In this document: piece after piece, positions 51,969-60,434 of the stretch | How positions within the stretch are numbered: the first letter of the stretch is position 1 | How the letters are laid out: each line of letters starts with the position of its first letter | Notes under the pieces: model-generated | Database searches by the model: none | What the model saw: the letters and a program-made list of their open reading frames with translations, nothing else | Told to the model about the DNA's origin: nothing | Source of the DNA: Alphaproteobacteria bacterium | Lineage (GTDB): Bacteria; Pseudomonadota; Alphaproteobacteria; Rhodobacterales; Rhodobacteraceae | Direction of reading: 5' to 3' | NCBI GenBank assembly: GCA_030425145.1 | Contig: JAUHVK010000020.1 | Coordinates: 34,245 to 98,244, forward strand | DNA: 64,000 nucleotides | Position numbers and translations under genes: made by a program

Positions 51969-53024
51969 CTATGAAGTTTCCTCGTCCCGGCCCGCCGCCT
52001 TTTGTGCATGGTTCAGAAGCTCTTTCGCGACGTCGTCGGGCAGCGGCTGCGACGGCGGCGTCATGAAGAGCCGTGCATAGAGGTCACGGAACCTTTCCTG
52101 CTCCAAGAGGAGGTCGAGCCGCGCCTTGCGCCATGCCACAGCCTGCTCGTGCAAGGGGCCAAGCTGCGGATCGGCGGCAAGCGCCTCGCGGATCGGTTGC
52201 GCGCGGTCCCAAAGCGCAAGCGCCGTGCGGTCCTCATCGGTGTTGAGGTTGCGCTCAACCCAATAATCCAATCCCAGTTGATCCTCGCTATGCACCGCGC
52301 GGCCCCGGTCCGATTTGAGTACATAGCTTTCCACCGCGCCCAGCGGATAATGGTTCAACTGCACAAGCTCATGCTGGGGCAGGCGATAATCCGAAAAGAC
52401 CCGGCCTGTCGTCATCTCTGGCGGCAAGGCGCGCCCTGCGCCGTCGAACCAGTGCGCCTCTACCACCCGGTCTTCCACCGGGTTGCGCGGCCGGTGCACA
52501 CCGAGGTTTCGGTAGGTCCGATCGTTGCGGTAGAGCGTCTTGAACATCGCCGCCCGCCACGGCCAAAGCAGTGGGCGTGGGCCAGCACGCGTGAATTGAA
52601 GCGGTAAGGGGCGGTCTTCATATGCCATAACCCCCGCATTGCCAAAATTGCGCCAGGTCAGCGTGATCGCCGTTGCCTCGGGCAGCGCGCCAATCAGCGC
52701 GGGCAGGGTGCGGTCGCCTACATGGACGTTGACGAACTCGTCGATATCCAGCGCCATCAGCCAGTCGGCGCGTTTCACGGCCTCGGTCTTGCCAGCCAGT
52801 TTCAACCCGCTGAACTGGATGCCGCCTTTGCCGTAGGGGGGCGCGTTGCGGATATGGGACAGCCAGCCCAACGCCTCGAGCCGGTCGAGCATCGCGTCGG
52901 TGCCGTCGTCACATTCGTTCGACACCACCACGAAATCAGTGATGCCGACGCTGCGGTGCCAGGCAAGCCAGTCCAGCAGGAAGGCCGCCTCGTTGCGGAC
53001 ACACAGAACGGCGGTGATGGTCAC
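51969..53024 (-). CDS. Glycosyltransferase family 2-like protein
   Basis: 351 residues. ITAVLCVRNEAAFLLDWLAW is the GT-A N-terminal strand, VVSNECDDGTDAMLDRL the nucleotide-sugar region, and WLMALDIDEFVNVHVGD contains the DxD-type metal site. DRVVEAHWFDGAGRALPP and QLNHYPLGAVESYVLKSDRG follow. Single-domain, no transmembrane segment. Acceptor unknown; probably cell-surface polysaccharide. Divergent from the MoxR gene. Confidence 0.85.
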   Translation of the reverse strand: MTITAVLCVRNEAAFLLDWLAWHRSVGITDFVVVSNECDDGTDAMLDRLEALGWLSHIRNAPPYGKGGIQFSGLKLAGKTEAVKRADWLMALDIDEFVNVHVGDRTLPALIGALPEATAITLTWRNFGNAGVMAYEDRPLPLQFTRAGPRPLLWPWRAAMFKTLYRNDRTYRNLGVHRPRNPVEDRVVEAHWFDGAGRALPPEMTTGRVFSDYRLPQHELVQLNHYPLGAVESYVLKSDRGRAVHSEDQLGLDYWVERNLNTDEDRTALALWDRAQPIREALAADPQLGPLHEQAVAWRKARLDLLLEQERFRDLYARLFMTPPSQPLPDDVAKELLNHAQKAAGRDEETS

Positions 53025-53173
53025 GTCAACAGGCGCCTTGGTTGAGGAAAAACAATGCTCAAACTCTGTCAGGTCGGGCCCGGAGCGTCAATTCCGGCCC
53101 GTCACGTGCGACCTTGGCGCTATTGACCTTTGGGGTGGGGGCGGGGCAGCAAGTCCCTAAAGAGGAGCACCCC

Positions 53174-54082
53174 ATGCAGACACCTGACAGTATCGACGCC
53201 GTTCAATCCATGCTGGCCGACACCGGCTATGTCTGCGGACGAGCGCTGGCGACGGTGGTGTTCCTGTCGCTGAAACTGGGCCGCCCGCTGTTTCTCGAAG
53301 GCGAGGCGGGTGTCGGTAAGACCGAGATCGCCAAGGCGCTGGCGGCGTCTTTGGGCCGCAAGCTGATCCGTCTGCAGTGTTACGAAGGGTTGGACGCGTC
53401 CAGCGCCGTCTACGAATGGAACTTCCCGGCCCAGATGATCGCCATCCGCACGGCCGAGGCGGCGGGTAATGCCGACCGCGAGATGCTCCAGCGCGAACTG
53501 TTCGGGCCCGATTTTCTCGTCGAACGTCCTCTGCTCGAAGCCATGCGGCCGGATGAGAACGGTCCGCCGGTGCTGCTGATCGACGAACTCGACCGTACCG
53601 ATGAACCGTTTGAGGCGTTCCTGCTCGAAGCCCTGTCCGACTTCCAGGTCACAATCCCTGAACTGGGCACGATCAAAGCGCCCGAGCCACCCATCGTCAT
53701 CCTGACCTCCAACCGCACCCGCGAGGTGCATGACGCGCTCAAGCGCCGCTGTCTCTATCATTGGGTCGACTACCCGGACTTCGAACGAGAGGTAGAGATC
53801 CTCCGCACCCGCGCACCCGAAGCCGCCGAAACCCTGAGCCGTGAAATCGTCGCCTTCGTGCAGCGCCTGCGCACCGAGGACATCTTCAAGAAACCCGGCG
53901 TCGCGGAAACCATCGACTGGGCCAAGTGCCTTCTGGCGCTCGACGTGATCGACCTTTCTCCCGAGGTGATCTCCGACACGCTGGGCGCGATCCTGAAATA
54001 CCAGGACGACATCCAGAAACTGCAAGGGTCCGAGGCCAAACGCCTGCTCGATGAAGCCAAGGCATCGCTCGAACCGGCATGA
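53174..54082 (+). CDS. MoxR family AAA ATPase (CoxD-like)
   Basis: 302 residues from the ATG at 53174 with AAAGAGGAG upstream. Walker A at 43-50 (GEAGVGKT), Walker B/DE LLIDELDRTDEPFEAFLLEA, sensor TSNRTREVHDALKRRC and the C-terminal lid. MoxR ATPases work with VWA proteins as metal-insertion or folding chaperones. It is followed by a CoxE-type VWA gene, as in CO dehydrogenase clusters, but no molybdenum hydroxylase genes are in the window. Confidence 0.92.
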   Translation: MQTPDSIDAVQSMLADTGYVCGRALATVVFLSLKLGRPLFLEGEAGVGKTEIAKALAASLGRKLIRLQCYEGLDASSAVYEWNFPAQMIAIRTAEAAGNADREMLQRELFGPDFLVERPLLEAMRPDENGPPVLLIDELDRTDEPFEAFLLEALSDFQVTIPELGTIKAPEPPIVILTSNRTREVHDALKRRCLYHWVDYPDFEREVEILRTRAPEAAETLSREIVAFVQRLRTEDIFKKPGVAETIDWAKCLLALDVIDLSPEVISDTLGAILKYQDDIQKLQGSEAKRLLDEAKASLEPA

Positions 54083-54083
54083 T

Positions 54084-54136
54084 GCTTCTTCTTTTTCCAA
54101 ATGTGCCGGGGGACCGGGGGCAGCGCCCCCGGTCGG
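54084..54136 (-). repeat. Roseobacter-type intergenic repeat, copy 3 (reversed, shorter)
   Basis: Reading along the plus strand: CTTCTTCTTTTTCCAAATGT, GCCGGGGGACC, then GGGGGCAGCGCCCCC. This is the reverse order of the copies at 39451 and 59048, without the central hairpin. It lies between the MoxR and CoxE genes. Confidence 0.65.
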
Positions 54137-54143
54137 CCATGTA

Positions 54144-55394
54144 ATGGCCGAATATATCCCGCTTGAACTGCCCGACAATCCGCGTCTGGCGCAGAACATC
54201 ATCCACTTCGCTCGCGCGTTGCGCCGCGCCGGTCTGCCCATCGGCCCGGGTCGGGTGATCGATGCCATCCGCGCGGTCGAGGCGGCGGGGTTCACCGAAC
54301 GGATGGATTTCTTCTGGACGCTGCATGCCTGTTTTGTGAACCGTCCCGAACATCGGGTGATCTTTGCGCAGGTGTTCCGGCTCTACTGGCGCGACCCGCG
54401 CTATTTGGAACACATGATGTCCTTCATGCTGCCCGCGATCCGGGGTGTGCAGGAGGAAAAGAAAGCGGCTTCGGGTGAAAAGCGCGCCGCGCAGGCACTG
54501 CTCGATGATCTCTTGCCCGAGGTGCCGCAGAACGAACAATCCGAAGAAGGTACCGAGATCGAGATCAAATCGACACTCACCATGAGTGCCGAAGAAAAGC
54601 TGCGTACGCTTGATTTCGAACAGATGAGCACTGCCGAAGTGGCCGAGGCCAAGCGGATGCTTGCCAGGTTGACCCTTCCGGTGAAGCCGATCCCGTCGCG
54701 GCGGGGCAAGGCGTCGGTCTTGGGTAAGCAGGCCGATTACCGGCGCACGCTGATGAAATCCATGCGGCAGGGCGGAGAAATCCACACCATCGCCCGCAAG
54801 ACGCCGCGTCCGCGCTGGCCCAATCTGGTAGTGCTTTGCGATATCTCCGGCTCCATGAGCCAGTATTCCCGCATGGTGCTGCATTTCCTGCACGCCGTCG
54901 CCAACGAGAAAGGCGCAGGCTGGGCCAAGGTCCATGCCTTCACATTCGGCACCCGCCTGACGAATATCACCCGCCATCTCGCGACCCGCGATGTGGATGC
55001 GGCGCTCAAGGCCGCCGGGGCCGAGGCGCAGGATTGGGAGGGCGGCACGCGGATCGGACAATGCCTGCATGCCTTCAACCGCGACTGGTCGCGCCGGGTG
55101 ATGGGGCAGGGCGCGGTGGTGCTGCTCATCACCGACGGACTGGACCGCGATGATGCGGGTGCGCTTGAGAAAGAGATGGAGCGGCTGCACCTGTCGTCGC
55201 GCCGATTGATCTGGTTGAACCCGCTTCTGCGCTGGGACGGGTTCGCGCCCAAGGCAACAGGCATCCGCGCGATGCTGCCCCATGTGGACAGCTTCCGCGC
55301 CGGACATTCGATCCAGTCGCTGGAAGAATTGGCCGAGGCGATTTCGCGTCCCGACGATCCGGGCGAAAAGGCCCGACTGATGGCAATGCTCTAG
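54144..55394 (+). CDS. VWA-domain protein, CoxE family
   Basis: 416 residues from the ATG at 54144. N-terminal helical half (IHFARALRRAGLPIGPGRVI, FVNRPEHRVIFAQVF), then the VWA domain with MIDAS D233-I-S235-G-S237, GGTRIGQCLHAFN and LLITDGLDRDD. The motif RRTLMKSMRQGG before the VWA domain is typical of CoxE. It is predicted to act with the upstream MoxR ATPase. Short gap of 61 bases, occupied by an intergenic repeat. Confidence 0.92.
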   Translation: MAEYIPLELPDNPRLAQNIIHFARALRRAGLPIGPGRVIDAIRAVEAAGFTERMDFFWTLHACFVNRPEHRVIFAQVFRLYWRDPRYLEHMMSFMLPAIRGVQEEKKAASGEKRAAQALLDDLLPEVPQNEQSEEGTEIEIKSTLTMSAEEKLRTLDFEQMSTAEVAEAKRMLARLTLPVKPIPSRRGKASVLGKQADYRRTLMKSMRQGGEIHTIARKTPRPRWPNLVVLCDISGSMSQYSRMVLHFLHAVANEKGAGWAKVHAFTFGTRLTNITRHLATRDVDAALKAAGAEAQDWEGGTRIGQCLHAFNRDWSRRVMGQGAVVLLITDGLDRDDAGALEKEMERLHLSSRRLIWLNPLLRWDGFAPKATGIRAMLPHVDSFRAGHSIQSLEELAEAISRPDDPGEKARLMAML

Positions 55395-55461
55395 ATCGTG
55401 GACGGCTTTCCGTCGACGGAAAGCACACACGCGTTGACGCGTGTGCCGCCCGTTTGGATGA

Positions 55462-55540
55462 GATATTCTGAAATCGGAATGCGTTTGACCTGGATCAAAC
55501 TGGGGTGGGCGGTTTTTTGATATTCTGAAGAAAGAATGTG
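55462..55540 (+). promoter_or_regulatory. YeeE/YedE promoter region: FNR-like box flanked by two copies of a 22-base element
   Basis: TTGACCTGGATCAA at 55485-55498 matches the FNR/FnrL consensus TTGAT-N4-ATCAA with one mismatch. On either side lie 55462-55483 and 55519-55540, which both start GATATTCTGAA and end GAATG(C/T)G and share 17 of 22 bases. The second is a clear imperfect palindrome (ATTCT-GAAGAA-AGAAT). These could bind an ArsR-type sulfide/persulfide sensor. AAGGAG at 55541-55546 starts the ribosome site. Confidence 0.6.
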
Positions 55541-55554
55541 AAGGAGCCGAACAG

Positions 55555-56103
55555 ATGGTGCTTAATTGGAAAACCGGGGGCCTGCTGCTGGGGCTGGTGT
55601 TTTTCGCCGCTGTGCTGCTGGTCAAACCCATCGGGGTGTCGACGCAGTTCGTGATCTTCGACGGGATCGTGGCCGATGCGGTGAACCCTGAATTTATTAC
55701 CCAGACCGACGAGGGCTTTACCTCGACCAACGCCTATATGGCGAAATCGAGTGGCAAATACGCCAAGTCCGCAGCCGACCCGTTGAACTACAGCTTTATC
55801 TTCGTGCTGGCGATGGCCCTTGGCGCGTTCGTGTCGGCGCGGTTGCGCGGCGGGATCGACGCGGTGGAGCGCTCGGCACCGGCGATCTGGCGCGAAAACT
55901 TTGGTGACACGCCGATGATGCGATACGCGGTGGCCTTTCTTGGCGGCTTTATCGTGCTTTACGGCGCGCGCCTCGCCGGGGGCTGCACATCGGGACACAT
56001 GATGTCGGGCATGATGCAGACCGCTTTGTCGGGCTACATCTTCGCTGCTGGTGCGTTTGCCGCTGCCATCCCGACCGCCATGCTGATCTACAAAAGGGGC
56101 TGA
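55555..56103 (+). CDS. YeeE/YedE family sulfur-transport protein, first half
   Basis: 182 residues with about four hydrophobic segments. GARLAGGCTSGHMMSGMMQT carries the conserved Cys of the YeeE/YedE thiosulfate-transport family, preceded by MMRYAVAFLGGFIVLYGARL. Split two-subunit versions of this transporter are common in alphaproteobacteria with an ArsR/FNR-controlled promoter. Three bases separate it from its partner. Confidence 0.9.
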   Translation: MVLNWKTGGLLLGLVFFAAVLLVKPIGVSTQFVIFDGIVADAVNPEFITQTDEGFTSTNAYMAKSSGKYAKSAADPLNYSFIFVLAMALGAFVSARLRGGIDAVERSAPAIWRENFGDTPMMRYAVAFLGGFIVLYGARLAGGCTSGHMMSGMMQTALSGYIFAAGAFAAAIPTAMLIYKRG

Positions 56104-56106
56104 GCG

Positions 56107-56700
56107 ATGACCTCCATTCTTCTTGCGATTGTCATTGGTGCCGCGTTTGGTGCGGTGCTGGACCGGATCGGGGCCACAAACCCCAACTGGATCGGCGGGA
56201 TGCTGACGCTGCGGCGGCTGCACCTGATGAAAACCATCCTGCTGGCCATCGGTGTCGGGTCGATCCTGATGTTCGGCGGCCAGATGATCGGTCTTGTCGA
56301 TGTCGGCCACATGTCGGTGAAAGCCGCCTATGTGGGTGTGTTCATTGGGGGGCTGATGCTGGGCGCAGGCTGGGCCGCGTCTGGTTACTGCCCCGGTACT
56401 GGCGTCTGCGCAGCAGCCTCGGGGCGCAAGGACGCGCTCTTCTTCATCGCGGGCGGCCTCTTGGGCGCAGCGGCCTATATGGCGACCTATCCGTCCTGGA
56501 AAGCGTCGGGACTGCTTGATGATCTGGCGGGCGGCAAAGTGACCCTCGGGTCCGTTCCCGGATCGTCCTATGATGGGCTGATGTCGGTCTCGGGTGACCT
56601 GTTGGGCATCGCAATCGGCGCCGTGTTTGTTCTGGTGGCCTTTGTCCTGCCCGACAGCCTTGTCGGCGGTGGTGAGACCGCCGAAATGCCTGCCGAGTAG
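56107..56700 (+). CDS. YeeE/YedE (DUF6691-type) sulfur-transport protein, second half
   Basis: 197 residues with about five hydrophobic segments. GWAASGYCPGTGVCAAASGR contains the second conserved Cys pair of the family; LDRIGATNPNWIGGMLTLRR is the N-terminal family motif. It probably forms the transporter together with the upstream protein. Terminator 22 bases after the stop. Confidence 0.9.
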   Translation: MTSILLAIVIGAAFGAVLDRIGATNPNWIGGMLTLRRLHLMKTILLAIGVGSILMFGGQMIGLVDVGHMSVKAAYVGVFIGGLMLGAGWAASGYCPGTGVCAAASGRKDALFFIAGGLLGAAAYMATYPSWKASGLLDDLAGGKVTLGSVPGSSYDGLMSVSGDLLGIAIGAVFVLVAFVLPDSLVGGGETAEMPAE

Positions 56701-56721
56701 TCCTTTCCTCGGCAGAACGCG

Positions 56722-56753
56722 AAACGCCCCGGAGGGCTCCGGGGCGTTTTTTT
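56722..56753 (+). terminator. Rho-independent terminator after the YeeE/YedE pair
   Basis: AACGCCCCGGA, short loop, TCCGGGGCGTT followed by TTTTTT. A strong GC-rich stem that may also serve the convergent purL gene, whose stop is 27 bases further on. Confidence 0.92.
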
Positions 56754-56779
56754 GTGCGACTGCTATGGCTGGTGCGAGA

Positions 56780-58939
56780 TCAGGCGAAATGCCCGGCAAA
56801 CGCGCCGCTGTGCAGGTCTTTCAGTTCCGCAAGAGGTGCGTCGGACCCACCAAGGCGGACGCTGTCACCGGTAAAACGCCCGACGGTCGCAATCGGCACA
56901 CCCGCCTGACCAGCGGCCACGACCAGCGCCTCGGCCTGATCGAAATTGCAGGCCACGAGGTAGCGTCCCTGATCTTCGCCGAAGAGCATCGCCTGATCGG
57001 CGTCGTCGATCACCACACCGACGCCGGAGCCGCTGGCCATCTCGAAGGCGGCAAGGGCAAGGCCGCCATCGGACAGGTCGGTGCAGGCTTTGATCAATTC
57101 GCGGTTGTCGCGGATGAAATCGCCGTTGCGGCGTTCGGCGATCAGATCGACCGCAGGCGCGTCACCGTCTTCGCGGTTGAACACTTCAAAGAGCAGCGCG
57201 GACTGGCCAAGATGGCCTTGGGTTTCGCCAACAACCAGCGCCACATGCCCGTCGCGGGCGCGGCCAAGGATCGGCTCTTCACCCGCTGCGATCAGACCAA
57301 CCGCGCCAATCGTCGGGGTCGGCAGGATGCCCTGACCATCGGTTTCGTTGTATAGCGATACGTTGCCCGACACGATCGGCATGTCCAACGCCTCGCAGGC
57401 GCGGCCAATGCCCTGAAGCGCACCGACGAACTGGCCCATGATTTCGGGCTTTTCCGGGTTGCCGAAATTCAGGTTGTCGGTGGTCGCCAGCGGTTTTGCC
57501 CCAACGGCGCAGAGGTTGCGGAACGCTTCGGCCACCGCCTGTTTGCCGCCCTCGACCGGGTTCGCCTTGACGTAGCGCGGGGTCACGTCCGAGGTGAAGG
57601 CCAGCATCTTGTCGGTGTCATGGACGCGGATCACCCCTGCGCCCCAGCCCGGGCCTTCGACCGTGTCGGCCATAACCATCGTGTCATACTGTTCGAATAC
57701 CCAGTTGCGGGCGCAGTAGTTCGGGCTGCCCAAGAGCGCCTTGAGCGCGTCGATGGGATCGACCGCCGGTACGTCATCCATAGCGGCGGGCGCTTCGGAC
57801 GGCACCCATGGGCGGTCGTATTCCGGCGCGGACGAGGACAGGCGGGACAACGGCAGGTCGGCTTTGACATCGCCGTTGTGGACAATGAGAAAGCGGTCTT
57901 CTGCGATAGTTTCGCCGACGATGGCGAAGTCGAGATCCCATTTGTCGAACACCGCGCGGGCCTCGGCTTCTTTGGACGGGTCCAGAACCATCAGCATCCG
58001 TTCCTGGGATTCCGACAGCATCATCTCGTAGGCGGTCATATTCGCCTCGCGCTGCGGCACCTTTTCCAGATCGAGCCGGATGCCCAGCTTGCCCTTGTCG
58101 CCCATCTCGACCGCCGAACAGGTGAGGCCCGCGGCCCCCATGTCCTGAATGGAGATCACCGCGCCGGTCTGCATCAACTCAAGGCACGCCTCCATGAGGC
58201 GCTTTTCGGTGAACGGGTCACCGACCTGAACGGTGGGGCGCTTTTCTTCGATCGTGTCGTCGAACTCGGCCGAGGCCATCGTCGCGCCACCTACACCGTC
58301 GCGGCCGGTCTTGGCCCCAAGGTACACAACCGGGCGACCGACGCCGCTGGCGGCGGAGTAGAAAATCTTGTCCGCATCCGCGAGACCGGCGGCAAAGGCG
58401 TTTACAAGGCAGTTGCCGTTGTAGGCGCGGTGGAAGCGCACTTCGCCGCCCACGGTCGGTACGCCGAAACAGTTGCCATATCCGCCGACGCCTTCGACAA
58501 CTCCATGCACAAGCTGGCGTGTCTTGGGGTGATCCTTCTCACCAAAGCTGAGTGCGTTCATCGCCGCGATGGGCCGTGCGCCCATGGTGAAGACGTCCCG
58601 CAGGATGCCACCAACACCGGTCGCGGCACCCTGATAGGGCTCGATGTAAGAGGGGTGATTGTGGCTCTCCATCTTGAAGACCACAGCCTGTCCGTCGCCG
58701 ATATCCACCACGCCCGCGTTTTCGCCGGGGCCACAGATCACCTGCGGGCCGGTGGTGGGCAGGGTGCGCAGCCATTTCTTGGAGGATTTGTAGGAACAAT
58801 GCTCGTTCCACATCGCGGAAAAGATGCCCAGTTCGGTGAACGTGGGTTCGCGGTTCATGATCCGAAGGATCTCCGCATATTCGTCGGCATTGATGCCGTG
58901 GGCAGAGATGATCTCTTCGGTGATGGCTGGCTCTTGCAT
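56780..58939 (-). CDS. purL: Phosphoribosylformylglycinamidine synthase subunit PurL
   Basis: 719 residues, the size of small-type PurL that works with PurS and PurQ. N-terminal [37 protein letters not shown] with the ATP-site His and Glu, [14 protein letters not shown], then the repeated AIR-synthase-like domain and [13 protein letters not shown]. It converts FGAR to FGAM in purine synthesis. Single gene here; purS and purQ are not in the window. Confidence 0.97.
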   Translation of the reverse strand: MQEPAITEEIISAHGINADEYAEILRIMNREPTFTELGIFSAMWNEHCSYKSSKKWLRTLPTTGPQVICGPGENAGVVDIGDGQAVVFKMESHNHPSYIEPYQGAATGVGGILRDVFTMGARPIAAMNALSFGEKDHPKTRQLVHGVVEGVGGYGNCFGVPTVGGEVRFHRAYNGNCLVNAFAAGLADADKIFYSAASGVGRPVVYLGAKTGRDGVGGATMASAEFDDTIEEKRPTVQVGDPFTEKRLMEACLELMQTGAVISIQDMGAAGLTCSAVEMGDKGKLGIRLDLEKVPQREANMTAYEMMLSESQERMLMVLDPSKEAEARAVFDKWDLDFAIVGETIAEDRFLIVHNGDVKADLPLSRLSSSAPEYDRPWVPSEAPAAMDDVPAVDPIDALKALLGSPNYCARNWVFEQYDTMVMADTVEGPGWGAGVIRVHDTDKMLAFTSDVTPRYVKANPVEGGKQAVAEAFRNLCAVGAKPLATTDNLNFGNPEKPEIMGQFVGALQGIGRACEALDMPIVSGNVSLYNETDGQGILPTPTIGAVGLIAAGEEPILGRARDGHVALVVGETQGHLGQSALLFEVFNREDGDAPAVDLIAERRNGDFIRDNRELIKACTDLSDGGLALAAFEMASGSGVGVVIDDADQAMLFGEDQGRYLVACNFDQAEALVVAAGQAGVPIATVGRFTGDSVRLGGSDAPLAELKDLHSGAFAGHFA

Positions 58940-59047
58940 CCGGATGTCCCCGTGGGTTTGCGCAGATGGCGGCGGTTTAGGCGAAACAAGAGGTGGTGAA
59001 AAGACCCGGTGGGGTTTTCGCAGGACCTGAGGTCATCTGACAAGGAA

Positions 59048-59112
59048 GGGGGCGCTGCCCCCTCTTGGCCTGCGGCCAATTCACCCCCGAAGTATTTTTG
59101 AACCAGAGAAGA
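59048..59112 (+). repeat. Roseobacter-type intergenic repeat, copy 2
   Basis: GGGGGCGCTGCCCCC hairpin, TTGGCC-TGC-GGCCAA hairpin, then CCCCCGAAGTATTTTTGAAC with CAGAGAAGA. Nearly the same ends as copy 1 at 39451 but a different central hairpin with conserved pairing. Confidence 0.82.
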
Positions 59113-59180
59113 CAGGAGAGCGGTTTGTGGTCGCTGTTCGCGGCCAACAGGCCGAGCCTACGGTGCCAATCGCAGCAGGT

Positions 59181-59208
59181 AAAAAAAAGGCCGAGCTATA
59201 GCTCGGCC
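59181..59208 (-). terminator. Terminator after the LysR gene
   Basis: The perfect 20-base palindrome GGCCGAGCTATAGCTCGGCC (59189-59208) is followed on the minus strand by TTTTTTTT, a standard terminator for the leftward LysR transcript. Confidence 0.85.
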
Positions 59209-59226
59209 GAAGTCCAACAGGGAGGT

Positions 59227-59289
59227 ATGAAGATGATGCACAATTCAGCGCTTCATCTCATATGTGCTAAATATGTCAGCGGTCCGTAA
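59227..59289 (+). CDS. Possible 20-codon small protein
   Basis: GGAGGT at 59221-59226 precedes ATG codons at 59227, 59233 and 59236; the one at 59233 has ideal 6-base spacing. The frame reads MKMMHNSALHLICAKYVSGP and ends TAA. The ribosome site is as good as any in the window, but the frame is tiny and lies antisense to the 3' untranslated region of the LysR gene. No family known. Confidence 0.3.
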   Translation: MKMMHNSALHLICAKYVSGP

Positions 59290-59363
59290 CATGGCAAGGG
59301 GGGTAGCCCATTACACACGTCATTCCCGTTATGCGTGAGGCGCATGGGTCACACTTGCGTGGC

Positions 59364-60269
59364 CTATTCTCCCTCGAGCGCTTTGCGGGTTTGGCGGTGT
59401 GCAAAGATCTCCTCCTGCACGAAATCCCGGAACGCCGCGATGCGTTTGGACTGGCGCAACTCCTCGGGGTAGGCCAAGAAAACCGGGACTTCCGCGGATT
59501 CCAAATCGGTCAGCACACGCCGGACCGTCGGGAAATCCTCGATGATATAATCAGGCAGAACGCCAATCCCGAGCCCGGAGAGCACGGATTGCAGCACTCC
59601 GAAGTAGTTATTCACCGTCAGCGTCGACTTGATGTCATGCGCCAATAGCTGCTGCACCATGATCATCCCGGCACTGACCTGCGCGGCACGGGGATTCTGG
59701 CAGATCAGACGGTGGTCAGCCATGTCTTCGATCGTTTCCGGTGTGCCGTTCTGAGCGAGGTATTCCGGCGATGCATAGAGCCGCATGCGAATGGACATCA
59801 GCCTCTTGCGGATCAGGTCGGCCTGGCTTGGCTCTTTCATCCGCACCGCGACATCGGCTTCACGCATTGGCAGGTCGAGCACCCGTTCTTCGAGCATCAG
59901 GTCAATGTTGAGGTCGGGGTATTTCTCGTAGAGTTTGGGCAGGCGCGGGGCGAGCCAGAGCGATCCGAAGCCGATGGTCGTGGTGACACGCAATTCGCCG
60001 AAGACTTCCTCTTCGCTGTCGCGGATACGTGCGGTGGCGGCGTCGATGCGTTTGTTCATCGACTTCGTGGCGTCAAACAGCAATTCGCCCTGTTCGGTGA
60101 GAATCAGGCCCCGGGCGTGACGGTGGAACAGGACCGTGTTCAACGATTCTTCGAGCGCCCGGACCTGCCGCGACACCGCCGATTGCGACAGGTGCAGGGA
60201 ATCCCCGGCATGGGTCAGGCTGCCCGCATCCGCAACCGCGTGAAAGATTCTGAGCTTATCCCAGTCCAT
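59364..60269 (-). CDS. LysR family transcriptional regulator
   Basis: 301 residues from the ATG at 60269 (MDWDKLRIFHAVADAGSLTH), where the winged helix begins; an ATG five codons earlier is possible. DNA-binding helix LHLSQSAVSRQVRALEESL, then the co-inducer domain (LRVTTTIGFGSLWLAPRLPK, VLQSVLSGLGIGVLPDYI). It is divergent from the indolepyruvate oxidoreductase gene and probably controls it or itself through inverted repeats in the shared promoter region. Confidence 0.93.
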   Translation of the reverse strand: MDWDKLRIFHAVADAGSLTHAGDSLHLSQSAVSRQVRALEESLNTVLFHRHARGLILTEQGELLFDATKSMNKRIDAATARIRDSEEEVFGELRVTTTIGFGSLWLAPRLPKLYEKYPDLNIDLMLEERVLDLPMREADVAVRMKEPSQADLIRKRLMSIRMRLYASPEYLAQNGTPETIEDMADHRLICQNPRAAQVSAGMIMVQQLLAHDIKSTLTVNNYFGVLQSVLSGLGIGVLPDYIIEDFPTVRRVLTDLESAEVPVFLAYPEELRQSKRIAAFRDFVQEEIFAHRQTRKALEGE

Positions 60270-60306
60270 ATCGTACACTTTCAATCGTTAAATCTGCTTT
60301 ACATGA

Positions 60307-60388
60307 CATAAAGGAATTTATGAACGACAACTTCATCCTACACTGAAAATTCAAAAGAAAATTGTGGTAAGGTCAGCCTTTATGACCT
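60307..60388. promoter_or_regulatory. Two inverted repeats in the LysR/indolepyruvate oxidoreductase promoter region
   Basis: CATAAA-GGAA-TTTATG (60307-60322) and AGGTCA-N7-TGACCT (60370-60388), both with perfect arms. They lie in the AT-rich divergent spacer between the two start codons and are candidate LysR-type sites. Confidence 0.5.
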
Positions 60389-60434
60389 ACTTTTGGAGGC
60401 AGTTAAAGGCACATTTCACGCGGGGAGGCGTCAA

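Larger units (their letters stand above)
58940..59363. other. Intergenic region between purL and the LysR regulator
   Basis: About 420 bases. It contains the second intergenic repeat copy (59048-59112), the LysR-side terminator (59181-59208) and a possible 20-codon frame on the plus strand (59227-59289). A further small palindrome ATGCG-TGAGG-CGCAT lies at 59331-59345, just after the LysR stop. Nothing else is recognisable. Confidence 0.6.

Noticed and set aside
53886..55730. Long minus-strand open frame of about 614 codons opposite the MoxR and CoxE genes
   Set aside because: It is an antisense shadow in GC-rich DNA. The plus strand holds clear MoxR and CoxE motifs with ribosome sites.
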